Part shown: in pieces, positions 21,075 through 30,227 of the stretch | Layout of the letters: every line of letters starts with the position of its first letter | How positions within the stretch are numbered: position 1 is the stretch's first letter | Assembly: GCA_017536105.1 (NCBI GenBank) | Contig: JAFXRZ010000009.1 | Location: forward strand, 1 to 30,368 | DNA length: 30,368 nucleotides | From: Ruminococcus sp. | Lineage (GTDB): Bacteria > Bacillota_A > Clostridia > Oscillospirales > Ruminococcaceae | Direction: 5' to 3' | Translations under genes and position numbers: made by a program | Notes under the pieces: generated by a model | What the model saw: only the letters and a program-made list of their open reading frames with translations | The model's database searches: none | What the model was told of the DNA's origin: nothing

Positions 21075-22559
21075 ATGATACGATGGATAATAAACTCGCT
21101 TATAATCTTCGGAAGCGCACTGATGATCGTGAACATCATCGGCTTTGTTAAGTATGCCCTCTTTGTGAAAGGCAGGCAGAAATGGAACAAAGGCCGCTGG
21201 ATACTGTATGTGCCCATCGTTCTGCTCTGTTTCTTCTTTGTGGGATATATGGCTGTCTGGATATTCGGTTCACCCGACATCATCATGGCAGGGATACTCT
21301 TCGGAGGAAGCATCTTCGTTTTCATCATGATGCTGCTCCTGAACCGCATAACAAAGACTATAATCGAAAGCGAACAGCTTGAAGCAAAACTAATGGCTGC
21401 TGAGGAAGGCAACCGCCTTAAAAGCGCATTTATGGCAAGCGTCAGCCACGAGATGCGAACACCGCTGAATGTTATCCTGGGCCTTGACGATCTGGCGCAG
21501 AAAAACAGCGACATACCCCCGGAGACCAGGATGCAGCTCATAAAGATCGAAAGAAGCGGAAAGCATCTTCTGGGGTTAATCAATAACATCCTCGAGATGC
21601 AGGATATGGACGGAGAGGAACTGAAACCGAAGAACGAAGCCTTCTTCCTGCACAACGTCACGAACCAGATAAACGCTATGGCGGAGACGATGTGCGAGGA
21701 GAAGGGGCTGACATACAAACTTGAGACCGGCGAGCAAATGCCCGACAGCCTTCTCGGAGACGAGATGCTGATAAAGCAGGTGCTGATGAATCTTCTGGAC
21801 AACGCGGTGAAATACACTTCTCCGCCGGGAACTGTGACGCTCGGGATCGAGGCGGAGCCTTCGGGGGAGGGCTCCTGCGTTCTGCGGTTCACCGTCCGGG
21901 ATACGGGGGTCGGCATCAGCGAGGAATTCCTGCCGAAGGTCTTCGATCTTTTCTCCCAGGAGGACGCCAGCTTCACGAACCGCTTCGGCGGCAGCGGAAT
22001 GGGTCTTGCGGTGACAAAGCAGAAGGTCGAGCAGATGAAGGGAACGATAAGCGTTTCCAGCAAGCAGGGCGAAGGCTCGGAATTCACCGTGACCGTACCC
22101 TTCGGCTCAGCAGAGCCGGAAAAGGGGCTTGCGGCTTCTTCCGACGAAGTTATATCCCTTGCCGGCAGGCGGATACTTATAGCCGAGGACATAGACGAAA
22201 ACGCGGAGATAGTTGCCGACCTGCTGGAGCTTGAGGACGCTTTGTCCGAACGTGCGGCAAACGGCTCTGAGGCCCTTGAGATGTTCAGAAACTCCCCACT
22301 CGGCTACTACGATGCCATACTTATGGACCTGAGGATGCCGGTAACGGACGGCCTGGAGTCCGCAAAAGAGATACGGAAGCTCGAACGTGAGGATGCGAAG
22401 ACTGTTCCCATAATCGCGCTTACGGCAAACGCTTTTGAGGAAGACATAAAGAATTCGGCGGAGGCCGGGATGAATGCTCATCTGGTGAAGCCCATTGACG
22501 CCGAGCTTCTCTACAAGACACTTTTCAGGCTTATAAATGCAGGTCATGAAACGGGGTAG
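21075..22559 (+). CDS. Hybrid histidine kinase with C-terminal receiver
   Basis: From the ATG at 21075 (AGAGGG upstream) the protein has 494 residues. It has three hydrophobic helices (about residues 1-25, 40-60 and 66-90), then HisKA with His125 (SVSHEMRTPLNVI), an ATPase domain with N box NLLDNAVKYT, G1 DTGVGI and G2 GGSGMGL, and a receiver with Asp418 (LMDLRMPVTDG). The receiver also has the acidic pair AED. It has no sensor domain other than the membrane part. It probably passes phosphate through its receiver to the Hpt protein downstream. An ATG at 20934 is in frame but lies between the -35 and upstream, so it cannot be used from this promoter. Confidence 0.93.
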   Translation: MIRWIINSLIIFGSALMIVNIIGFVKYALFVKGRQKWNKGRWILYVPIVLLCFFFVGYMAVWIFGSPDIIMAGILFGGSIFVFIMMLLLNRITKTIIESEQLEAKLMAAEEGNRLKSAFMASVSHEMRTPLNVILGLDDLAQKNSDIPPETRMQLIKIERSGKHLLGLINNILEMQDMDGEELKPKNEAFFLHNVTNQINAMAETMCEEKGLTYKLETGEQMPDSLLGDEMLIKQVLMNLLDNAVKYTSPPGTVTLGIEAEPSGEGSCVLRFTVRDTGVGISEEFLPKVFDLFSQEDASFTNRFGGSGMGLAVTKQKVEQMKGTISVSSKQGEGSEFTVTVPFGSAEPEKGLAASSDEVISLAGRRILIAEDIDENAEIVADLLELEDALSERAANGSEALEMFRNSPLGYYDAILMDLRMPVTDGLESAKEIRKLEREDAKTVPIIALTANAFEEDIKNSAEAGMNAHLVKPIDAELLYKTLFRLINAGHETG

Positions 22560-22567
22560 TTTTCAGT

Positions 22568-22718
22568 GATCCGATCAAAACAGATACAGCGGAGACAACA
22601 GGGCTTTACAGCCGCAATTTCTTTTACGAATATGCAGGGATATTATTTCTCGAGACCCGTCCCTGCGGAGGAATTTGAAAAGCTGACAGAAAAAGAGCTT
22701 GAGCTTTTAGCTCGGTAA
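22568..22718 (+). pseudogene. Collapsed GGDEF-EAL gene remnant
   Basis: Two overlapping frames carry parts of one protein. From 22568 one frame reads like the entry to a GGDEF domain, with TTGLYSRNFFYEYA. From 22632 another frame reads MQGYYFSRPVPAEEFEKL, a typical C-terminal end of an EAL domain, and stops at 22718. The simplest reading is a bifunctional c-di-GMP gene reduced by a large internal deletion. No start or ribosome site serves it. The region is otherwise a gene-free gap between the first kinase and the Hpt gene. Confidence 0.65.
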
Positions 22719-22742
22719 AAACATTTCAAGGAGATGAAATAT

Positions 22743-23111
22743 ATGACCCTTCAGGAATTATATTCGGAAATAGGCGGAGACTACGATCAGGCTGTACGTG
22801 TGCTTCGTATGGACAAGCTGATAGACAAGCACATCAGAAAGCTGACGAAAAAAGGCGTGGTAGATAACCTTATCGACGCCGGATCGAGAATGGACCCCAC
22901 GGAGCTTTTTGAAACAGCTCACGCCATGAAGGGAGTCTGCGCCAATCTCGGGCTCGTGAACCTTTCGGCTATGGCATCGGAGATCGCGGAAGAATACAGG
23001 CCGGGAAATCCGAGGAAGCTCTCGGACGGGGACGTCTCAGAGCTTATCGGAAAGATCGAAGAGACATACAGGAAGACCGCAGAGGGCATAAAGAAATACG
23101 AAGAGGGCTGA
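22743..23111 (+). CDS. Hpt phosphotransfer protein
   Basis: AAGGAG abuts an ATG at 22734, too close to use, so the start is the ATG at 22743; the protein has 122 residues. The helical Hpt motif AHAMKGVCANLGL carries the phospho-accepting His60. It has no other domain. It should relay phosphate between receivers of hybrid kinases, here the proteins encoded on either side. Hpt proteins of this stand-alone type are cytoplasmic. The gap to the next gene is 32 bases. Confidence 0.9.
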   Translation: MTLQELYSEIGGDYDQAVRVLRMDKLIDKHIRKLTKKGVVDNLIDAGSRMDPTELFETAHAMKGVCANLGLVNLSAMASEIAEEYRPGNPRKLSDGDVSELIGKIEETYRKTAEGIKKYEEG

Positions 23112-23143
23112 ACTCTTGAGCGGATCCGAGGGGGAGCATTCAA

Positions 23144-23662
23144 ATGGAGAAGTCGAACAACAAAAAATATCTCGGCATTCTGGGTGCCTGGGCATTATCC
23201 TTCGGCTGCAGCGTAGGCTGGGGCTCCTTTGTTATGCCCGGGACCACCTTCCTGCCAATCGCAGGGCCTGTGGGAACAGCTCTGGGGCTGGGGCTCGGCG
23301 GATTGGTGATGCTGGTGCTTGAGGACATAGAGTCCGAGCACGCAGTCAACGGAAAAGAAGCCGTGCGGATGTTTGAGGAAAGCGAAGAAGGCTACTACGA
23401 TGCTATCCTCATGGATGTGCGTATGCCGGAAATGGACGGCCTTACCGCAACGAAGACTATCCGTGCCCTTGACCGTCCCGATGCCAAGTCCATACCCATA
23501 ATAGCCATGACGGCGAACGTATTCGACGAAGACATCGAACGGACTCACGAGGCCGGGATGAACGCGCATCTCTCAAAGCCTATCGAGCCGGAAAAGATGT
23601 ACGAGACAATGGCTCGTCTGATCTCCGGGTCGGACAAGCCGGATCAAAGCAACACCAGATAA
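23144..23662 (+). CDS. Permease-receiver chimera with truncated receiver
   Basis: The 172-residue protein joins two unrelated parts. Residues 1 to about 57 look like the first two membrane helices of an APC-type amino acid permease (GWGSFVMPGTTFLPIAGPVG). From about residue 58 it becomes a receiver (AVNGKEAVRMF, Asp91 in LMDVRMPEMDG, later KPIEPEK) that lacks the first strand and its acidic pair. GGGGGAG precedes the ATG, so it may be expressed. Without the acidic pair, Mg2+-dependent phosphorylation is doubtful. It is probably the product of an in-frame deletion within a larger permease/kinase/receiver protein, or an assembly error. Confidence 0.8.
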   Translation: MEKSNNKKYLGILGAWALSFGCSVGWGSFVMPGTTFLPIAGPVGTALGLGLGGLVMLVLEDIESEHAVNGKEAVRMFEESEEGYYDAILMDVRMPEMDGLTATKTIRALDRPDAKSIPIIAMTANVFDEDIERTHEAGMNAHLSKPIEPEKMYETMARLISGSDKPDQSNTR

Positions 23663-23675
23663 GGAGGTCACCGGA

Positions 23676-26600
23676 ATGAGGATACTGAAAAAAAGCATAA
23701 AGAGAATAATATCTGCACTCCTCTCGGCAGCCGTCCTTGCAGGTGTGCTGATGCCTGTCCCGGCTCTTGCGGAAACTGCGGATAATAAAGAGCAGAAGGT
23801 AGTGCGCGTGGGCTGGTTCGATTCCAGCTTCTGCTATTACGACAGCTTCGGAAGACGCTGCGGCATCGACTACGAATACCACCAGAAGATATCCGCCTAT
23901 ACAGGCTGGACCTACGAATATGTGGAGGACAGCTGGCCCAATCTGCTCCAGAAGCTGAAAGACGGAGAGATCGACCTGCTGAGCGACGTTTCCTACAAGC
24001 CCGAGAGAGAAGGATCCATGTATTTCTCCGATCTGCCCATGGGCACGGAGGCTTACTATATCTATGTGGGCTCGGACAACAGAGAGATCACCGCAAGCAA
24101 CCTGTCTTCCTTCAACGGAAAGAAAATAGGCGTTAACAAGGACAGCTTCCAGGAAGGTCTGCTTTTGGATTGGAAAGAAAATAACAGGCTGACATTCGAG
24201 ACCGTTCCCCTTTCCTGCAGCGAAGACGAATCCATGGAGATGATAACGAAGGGCGAGATCGACGGACTTGCAACGGTCTTCACCTTCGATTACAACAAGG
24301 ACGTTATGCCTGTCAGCAGGATAGGCGGCTCGGACTATTACTATGCCGTAAACAAGTCAAGGCCCGACCTTATCGAAGAGCTGAACGCGGCAATGGCGGA
24401 GATACAGGACGAGGACCCGTATTTCAACGAGAAGATATCCAAGCGGCGTATCTATTACAGCAAGACAAATGCGCTGCTGACACCCCAGCAGGAGGACTGG
24501 CTCACAGAGCACGGCGAGATAAGAGTCGGGTACAGAGACAATTATCTTCCCTTCTGCGACAAGGACGACGACACCGATGAACTGACAGGTGCGCTGAAAG
24601 ATTATCTTGCTCACGCAGAGAACAAGCTGAACAGCGAAAACCTGAAATTCAAGACCATACCCTACGATTCGACGGAGGATGCTTTGAAGGCTCTTGAAGC
24701 CGGAGAGGTGGACTGCGTATTCCCGGTATGCCTCAGCACCTATGATGCTGACCAGCGGGGTATGCGCCTTACCGAGCCTGCGGTCGAGACCGAGATGAAT
24801 GCTATCATGCGTTCCTCCGACAACATCACACTTTCCGACGAGAGCGAGATCACCTTTGCTGTCAACGCCAACATGGTGAATGTGGATACGTTTATCATGG
24901 AGTTCTACCCCAAGGCAAAAAGGAAGGCCTTCAAGGGTCTCCAGGCCTGCTATGATGCAGTTGCCAACGGCGATGCAGACTGTGTGATCGTCAGCAACTA
25001 CAGGATACCCTCGGAAGAAGACACCCTGAAGAAAAACAAGCTCTACACTGTCCCCACAGGCGAATCCCTCAAGCTTTCCTTCGCTGTCAACAAGTCTGAT
25101 CTTGAGGTCTATTCCATAATGAACAAGACCGTGCTTGCCACCAAGAGCAGCGAAATGGACACGGCCCTGGCTTCATATAGTTATTCGGATCAGAAAGTGA
25201 CCTTCATGCAGTTTCTGAAAAACAACTGGCTGGCGGTCGTGGCGGTGCTGACGGTACTGTTCGTTATCATCCTTTTCCTGCTGGCTCAAAAGCTGAGAGC
25301 AGAACGTCTGGCAAGCAGGCAGAAGCATCTTCTTGAAGAAGCCGAACAGATCGCAAAGCTGCAGCAGACGATATCTTCTCTGCTGAACAATATACCCGGG
25401 ATCTATCTTACAAAGGATGCAAACACCGGCGAATACCTTGCCTGCAACCAGTCCTTTGCGGATTATATCCACAAAAAGGATCCCTCCGAGATAATAGGGC
25501 TCACTGCATCGGATCTCTTCGACGAAGAAAAGGCAAAACGTTTCGCCGAGGACGACAAAATGGTGCTCTCCATGGACGAGCCTCTTATCTACTACGATAA
25601 CATGAAAGACTTTGAAGGCAACATGACCAACGTCAAAGTCACAAAGCAGAAATATACCGATGCCGACGGAAGGCTCTGTGTGCTGGGTATCTTCCAGGAC
25701 GTTTCGGACAGCCTGCGCATCTCGCGAGAAAGAGCCTCCACAAAGGAATCCTACGAAAAGGCACGGAGCAGCGGCATAATCTTCACACATATCGCACAGG
25801 CCCTTGCCCACGGATTCATGAGCCTCTTCTATGTGGATCTTGTTACCGAAGAATTCATCGAGTACCGCTCGGACGACAAGGACGGCAGCCTTACCGAAGT
25901 AAGACGGGGCTGGCATTTCTTCGAGGAAGGTCAGGACGCAACGGATATAAATGTTTATCCCGAGGACAGAGAGGAAGTTCTCAGGTCTATGGACCGCAAG
26001 ACCTTGGAAGCAGCCCTCGACCAGAACAATGTATTCATGATGACCTACCGCATGATGAGAGAGCAGCAGCCTTTCTATGTAAATATGAAAGTCACCCGGA
26101 TGCCGGATGACGAGCGGTTCATCATACTCAGCATAACCGACATCGACGAGGAGATGAGACACCGTCAGGCTGCACAGCGTATGCAGGAGGAGCAGACGGC
26201 ATACGGCAGGATAAGCGCTCTTGCCGGAGACTTCCTGTGCATCTATATCATGGTGCCCGAGACGGGACAGTACCGCAAATACAGCTCGGCAACAGGCTTC
26301 GATGCTCTTGCCATGCCCGCAGAGGGAATGGATTTCTTCTCCGACCTCAGAGAGAATTCCATAAAGGTAGTTTACCCCGAGGACAAGAACCGCGTGTTCA
26401 CAGCCCTCACGATGGAGAACGCTCTGGAAGAAGTGGAGAAGAACGGCATCTTCACCCTGAGCTACCGCCTTATGATAGACGGAGAACCCAGATATGTTCA
26501 GCTCAAAGCCGCACTCGTTGAGGAGCAGGACGGATGTCGTCTGGTAGTGGGTGTCAACGACATCGACGCACAGGTACGTCAGGAAGAGGAATACGGCAGA

Positions 26601-27098
26601 CGTCTTGCACAGGCAAGGATCGAGGCCAACATCGACGCTCTGACAGGTGTCAAGAACAGGAACGCCTACCGCGTTTACGAAGAGAGACTCAACGCTCAGA
26701 TAGAAATGGACCGTGCTCCCGACTTTGCTTTGACTATCCTCGACCTGAACGACCTTAAGAAGGTCAACGATACACAGGGACACAAGGCAGGAGACCAGTA
26801 CATCAGAGACGCCTGCCGGATAATCTGCACCACCTTCAAGCGCAGTCCTGTTTTCCGCGTGGGCGGAGATGAATTTGCGGTGCTCTCTCAGGGCGACGAC
26901 TTTGCACGTATCGACGAGCTGACAAGGATCATAAGCGACCACAACGAGGAAGCCGTCGAAAACGGCGGCATAGTCATAGCCATGGGTATGTCGCGCTACG
27001 AGCACGACGACAAAGTCGCCCGTGTGTATGAGCGTGCAGATCAGAATATGTACGAGAACAAGAGTTATCTTAAAGAAAAAAAGAAGCAGAGAGGATAA
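23676..27098 (+). CDS. Twin-SBP, PAS and GGDEF diguanylate cyclase
   Basis: The 1140-residue protein has a signal peptide (about residues 1-32), two extracellular solute-binding (SBP_bac_3-like) domains (about 40-265 and 280-500), one membrane helix (about 515-540), a PAS domain (about 560-690, TKDANTGEYLACNQSF), two further PAS-like segments (about 700-830 and 840-960) and a GGDEF domain (about 978-1135). The active-site GGDEF is at 1063-1067. The usual RxxD inhibitory site just before it is absent, so feedback inhibition by c-di-GMP should be weak. It probably makes c-di-GMP in response to external small molecules. AAGGAGG precedes the ATG, and the next kinase starts seven bases after its stop. 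Confidence 0.93.
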   Translation: MRILKKSIKRIISALLSAAVLAGVLMPVPALAETADNKEQKVVRVGWFDSSFCYYDSFGRRCGIDYEYHQKISAYTGWTYEYVEDSWPNLLQKLKDGEIDLLSDVSYKPEREGSMYFSDLPMGTEAYYIYVGSDNREITASNLSSFNGKKIGVNKDSFQEGLLLDWKENNRLTFETVPLSCSEDESMEMITKGEIDGLATVFTFDYNKDVMPVSRIGGSDYYYAVNKSRPDLIEELNAAMAEIQDEDPYFNEKISKRRIYYSKTNALLTPQQEDWLTEHGEIRVGYRDNYLPFCDKDDDTDELTGALKDYLAHAENKLNSENLKFKTIPYDSTEDALKALEAGEVDCVFPVCLSTYDADQRGMRLTEPAVETEMNAIMRSSDNITLSDESEITFAVNANMVNVDTFIMEFYPKAKRKAFKGLQACYDAVANGDADCVIVSNYRIPSEEDTLKKNKLYTVPTGESLKLSFAVNKSDLEVYSIMNKTVLATKSSEMDTALASYSYSDQKVTFMQFLKNNWLAVVAVLTVLFVIILFLLAQKLRAERLASRQKHLLEEAEQIAKLQQTISSLLNNIPGIYLTKDANTGEYLACNQSFADYIHKKDPSEIIGLTASDLFDEEKAKRFAEDDKMVLSMDEPLIYYDNMKDFEGNMTNVKVTKQKYTDADGRLCVLGIFQDVSDSLRISRERASTKESYEKARSSGIIFTHIAQALAHGFMSLFYVDLVTEEFIEYRSDDKDGSLTEVRRGWHFFEEGQDATDINVYPEDREEVLRSMDRKTLEAALDQNNVFMMTYRMMREQQPFYVNMKVTRMPDDERFIILSITDIDEEMRHRQAAQRMQEEQTAYGRISALAGDFLCIYIMVPETGQYRKYSSATGFDALAMPAEGMDFFSDLRENSIKVVYPEDKNRVFTALTMENALEEVEKNGIFTLSYRLMIDGEPRYVQLKAALVEEQDGCRLVVGVNDIDAQVRQEEEYGRRLAQARIEANIDALTGVKNRNAYRVYEERLNAQIEMDRAPDFALTILDLNDLKKVNDTQGHKAGDQYIRDACRIICTTFKRSPVFRVGGDEFAVLSQGDDFARIDELTRIISDHNEEAVENGGIVIAMGMSRYEHDDKVARVYERADQNMYENKSYLKEKKKQRG

Positions 27099-27104
27099 AA
27101 ATAT

Positions 27105-30100
27105 ATGTATTATTCTGCGATCGGTGTGCTGGCAGCTCTGGTACTGCTGATAGTAAACCGGGATATCCTGCTGCATCCGCGGGCCTATGAAAAGCCTGCC
27201 TGGAACGTTTACCGGAAATTCCTGTTTGCTGTTCTGGTGTATTATGTCACGGACATCCTCTGGGGCATACTGGAGTACAAAAAACTTGCTGATGCGCTCT
27301 TTGCCGACACCACCGTATATTTCATCGCAATGGCGGCAGGCATCTGTTTCTGGGCTGAATACACCGTTGCCTATCTCAACGAAAAAAACCCCTTCGGACA
27401 TTTCCTCGTATATTCGGGACGTGTCCTCGGCGGTGTTATCTTCGGTCTGACGGCGGTCAACGTTTTCATCCCCGTGATCTTCACCGTTGACAGCGACAGC
27501 GTATATACAGCCCTTCCCATGCGCTATGTTATGCTGGCCTGTCAGATACTGTTTCTGATAATCATTTCCGTCTTTGCCCTGACGATGATGATAAGGGAAA
27601 GGCACAGCCCGGAGGAAAGCGTGCGTTTCCGCATACTGGCATCCTTCGGCATGATAATGGCTCTGTTCCTGTTTATACAGCTGTGGTTCCCCTATCTTCC
27701 CCTTTATTCCGTTGCCTATATGCTGGGCACCTGCCTGCTGCACGCTTTCGTTGCAAACGACGAGAGAGCGGAGTACAAGCTGAAGCTGGAGGAAGCGGAA
27801 AAGACCGCCGAGCTCAAGGACAGGTTTTTCTCCCTGCTGGACAATATGCCGGGAATGACCTTCACCAAAGACGCGGAGACAGGCAAGTATCTGGCCTGCA
27901 ACCAGGCCTTTGCCGAGTATGCCCACAAGAACAGCCCCGATGAAGCCGTCGGGCTAACGGACGCTCAGATGTTCGACGCCGAAACAGCGGCACATTTCGC
28001 CGAGGCTGACAAGATAGCCCTTTCCCTGACAAAGCCCTATATCTTCCACGAAGACGTTATGGACGCTATGGGAAAGCCTCATCAGCTGCAGACCACAAAA
28101 TTAAAATACAAGGACATCGACGGCAGGACCTGTGTTCTGGGAATATGCCAGGACATCACCGATCTTGTAAGCATACAGCGCGAGCAGGCTATGACCAAAG
28201 AAGCCTACGAAAGCGCTGTCAGCACAGGCCTTATGTACACCCATATCGCACATACCCTTGCCCGCGACTACACGGAGATGTTCTATGTCAACACGGACAC
28301 GGAGGAGTTTTCGGAATACCGCAGAGAAGGCGACAGGGGAACTCTGTCGGAAGTTCGTCACGGCTGGCATTTCTTCAGCGACTGCAAGGCAGAGCTCAGC
28401 GAAAGCGTTTACCCCGATGACAAAGAGGCTTTCATCACGGCGATGAACCGCAAAAAACTGATGAAGGCTCTCAGCCGCAAGGACACTTTCGTTACGACCT
28501 ACCGCAGGCTGGTCAGGAACAAACCCGTTTATTTCAGCATGAAGATCTCCCGGATGGAGAACAACGAGAACTATATCATCATAGGCTTTACCAACGTGGA
28601 TGCAGAGATGCGTGAAGCTATGGCGAAGAACGAGGCTCTCTCCGAAGCCCTGTCTTCGGCAGAGGAGGCTAACAGATCGAAGAACACCTTCCTCTCGGGC
28701 ATGAGCCACGAGATAAGGACTCCCATAAACGCCATAATAGGCCTTGACACCCTTGCGCTGAAAAGCAAGTCCCTGAACGCAGACACACGGAAATACTTGG
28801 AGAAGATAGGCACCAGCGCACAGGATCTTCTCTCGATCATCAACGACATTCTTGATATGAGCCGCATCGAATCGGGCAGAGAGGTACTCCACAACGGAAA
28901 ATTCTCCCTTGCCGCCATGCTGGAGCAGATCAATTCCCAGTTCGCATCCCGGTGCAGCGAAAAGGGGCTTGCCTACGAATGCAATATCCAAGGCGAGCTT
29001 GACGAAGCATATATCGGCGATGAAAAGAAGCTCAGGAACGTTCTGGTGAACCTCCTTTCCAACGCGGTAAAATACACCGACAAGCCCGGCAGCGTTACGA
29101 TGACCGTCGAAAAGGCCGCAGGCCACGAAGACAGAGCTGATCTTGTCTTCACGGTAAAGGACACGGGCACAGGCATAGACAAAGATGCTCTCCCGTATAT
29201 TTTCGACGCTTTCTCTCAGGACAGGACAAAGCCCGGGACCAGCGGTCTCGGTCTTGCTATCACCAAGAAGACTGTGGAAATGATGAACGGCTCCATAAGC
29301 GTCAGGTCCGAAAAGGGCAAAGGCACGGAATTCACCGTTAATGTGGGCCTCGAAAAAAACAGCAAAAACGACAGCGATCACTCAGGCGAGATCGATCCCC
29401 AGGCTTTCTATATCCTTGTGGTGGATGACAACCCCATCGAAGCGGAACACGCGGGAATGGTGCTGGACGAAGCAGGGATAAGAGCCGACACCTGCACAAG
29501 CGGCGAGGAAGCTCTCCACAGGATGGAAGTTCAGCACGCCAGAAAGCAGCCCTACAACATCGTGCTCATGGACTGGAATATGCCGGGAATGAACGGTGCG
29601 GAGACCTCCGCCGAGATACTCAGGCAGTACGGAAAGGAAAGCATCGTGGTTGCCATGACGGCATACAACTGGGCTGATATCCGGGAGGAAGCACACAGCG
29701 CCGGCGTTGAGAATTACCTCGAAAAGCCTCTTTATGCAGCCAACGTCATCGAAAACCTGGGACGTATCGCAAGGCAGAGCAATATGGATATCTTCGGCGG
29801 CAAGAAGAGGGCAAGGCTCGAAGGCAGACGTCTCCTGCTGGCTGAGGACATGGAGCTCAACGCAGAGATACTGACTGATATGCTGGAAATGGAGAACATA
29901 AAAGTCGATCACGCCGAGAACGGAAAGATCGCAGTGGAGCTTTTCGAGAACAGCACGGCAGGCATCTACTCTGCCATACTTATGGATGTCCGTATGCCGC
30001 AGATGGACGGACTTGAAGCCGCAAGGACTATCCGCGCACTGGCCAGAGAAGACGCAAAGAGGATACCCATAATCGCACTGACCGCCAACTCCTTCGACGA

Positions 30101-30227
30101 GGACATACAGCTTTCGCTGCAGGCAGGGATGAACGCACATCTCAGTAAGCCTGTGGAAGCAGACCGTCTTATCCGCATCCTCGGCGAGCTGATCTACGAG
30201 TCAGAGCAGACCATAACGGGGATATAA
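27105..30227 (+). CDS. Hybrid histidine kinase with seven-helix N-terminus and two receivers
   Basis: The 1040-residue protein starts with about seven hydrophobic helices (residues 1-215), a PAS domain (about 240-360, FTKDAETGKYLACNQAF), a second PAS-like segment (about 370-515), HisKA with His535 (GMSHEIRTPINAI), an ATPase domain with NLLSNAVKYT, DTGTGI and GTSGLGLA, and two receivers with Asp823 (LMDWNMPGMNG) and Asp961 (LMDVRMPQMDG). Its PAS part closely resembles that of the cyclase upstream. The ribosome site AGAGGA lies at the end of the upstream gene, so both are translated from one mRNA. It has no Hpt domain and would need the separate Hpt protein for a relay. Confidence 0.94.
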   Translation: MYYSAIGVLAALVLLIVNRDILLHPRAYEKPAWNVYRKFLFAVLVYYVTDILWGILEYKKLADALFADTTVYFIAMAAGICFWAEYTVAYLNEKNPFGHFLVYSGRVLGGVIFGLTAVNVFIPVIFTVDSDSVYTALPMRYVMLACQILFLIIISVFALTMMIRERHSPEESVRFRILASFGMIMALFLFIQLWFPYLPLYSVAYMLGTCLLHAFVANDERAEYKLKLEEAEKTAELKDRFFSLLDNMPGMTFTKDAETGKYLACNQAFAEYAHKNSPDEAVGLTDAQMFDAETAAHFAEADKIALSLTKPYIFHEDVMDAMGKPHQLQTTKLKYKDIDGRTCVLGICQDITDLVSIQREQAMTKEAYESAVSTGLMYTHIAHTLARDYTEMFYVNTDTEEFSEYRREGDRGTLSEVRHGWHFFSDCKAELSESVYPDDKEAFITAMNRKKLMKALSRKDTFVTTYRRLVRNKPVYFSMKISRMENNENYIIIGFTNVDAEMREAMAKNEALSEALSSAEEANRSKNTFLSGMSHEIRTPINAIIGLDTLALKSKSLNADTRKYLEKIGTSAQDLLSIINDILDMSRIESGREVLHNGKFSLAAMLEQINSQFASRCSEKGLAYECNIQGELDEAYIGDEKKLRNVLVNLLSNAVKYTDKPGSVTMTVEKAAGHEDRADLVFTVKDTGTGIDKDALPYIFDAFSQDRTKPGTSGLGLAITKKTVEMMNGSISVRSEKGKGTEFTVNVGLEKNSKNDSDHSGEIDPQAFYILVVDDNPIEAEHAGMVLDEAGIRADTCTSGEEALHRMEVQHARKQPYNIVLMDWNMPGMNGAETSAEILRQYGKESIVVAMTAYNWADIREEAHSAGVENYLEKPLYAANVIENLGRIARQSNMDIFGGKKRARLEGRRLLLAEDMELNAEILTDMLEMENIKVDHAENGKIAVELFENSTAGIYSAILMDVRMPQMDGLEAARTIRALAREDAKRIPIIALTANSFDEDIQLSLQAGMNAHLSKPVEADRLIRILGELIYESEQTITGI

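Noticed and set aside
25173..27926. A 917-codon open frame on the minus strand opposite the cyclase and kinase
   Set aside because: It is the antisense of two well-supported domain proteins, spans the gap between them, and shows no domain, signal or ribosome site. Long antisense frames are expected with this codon use.
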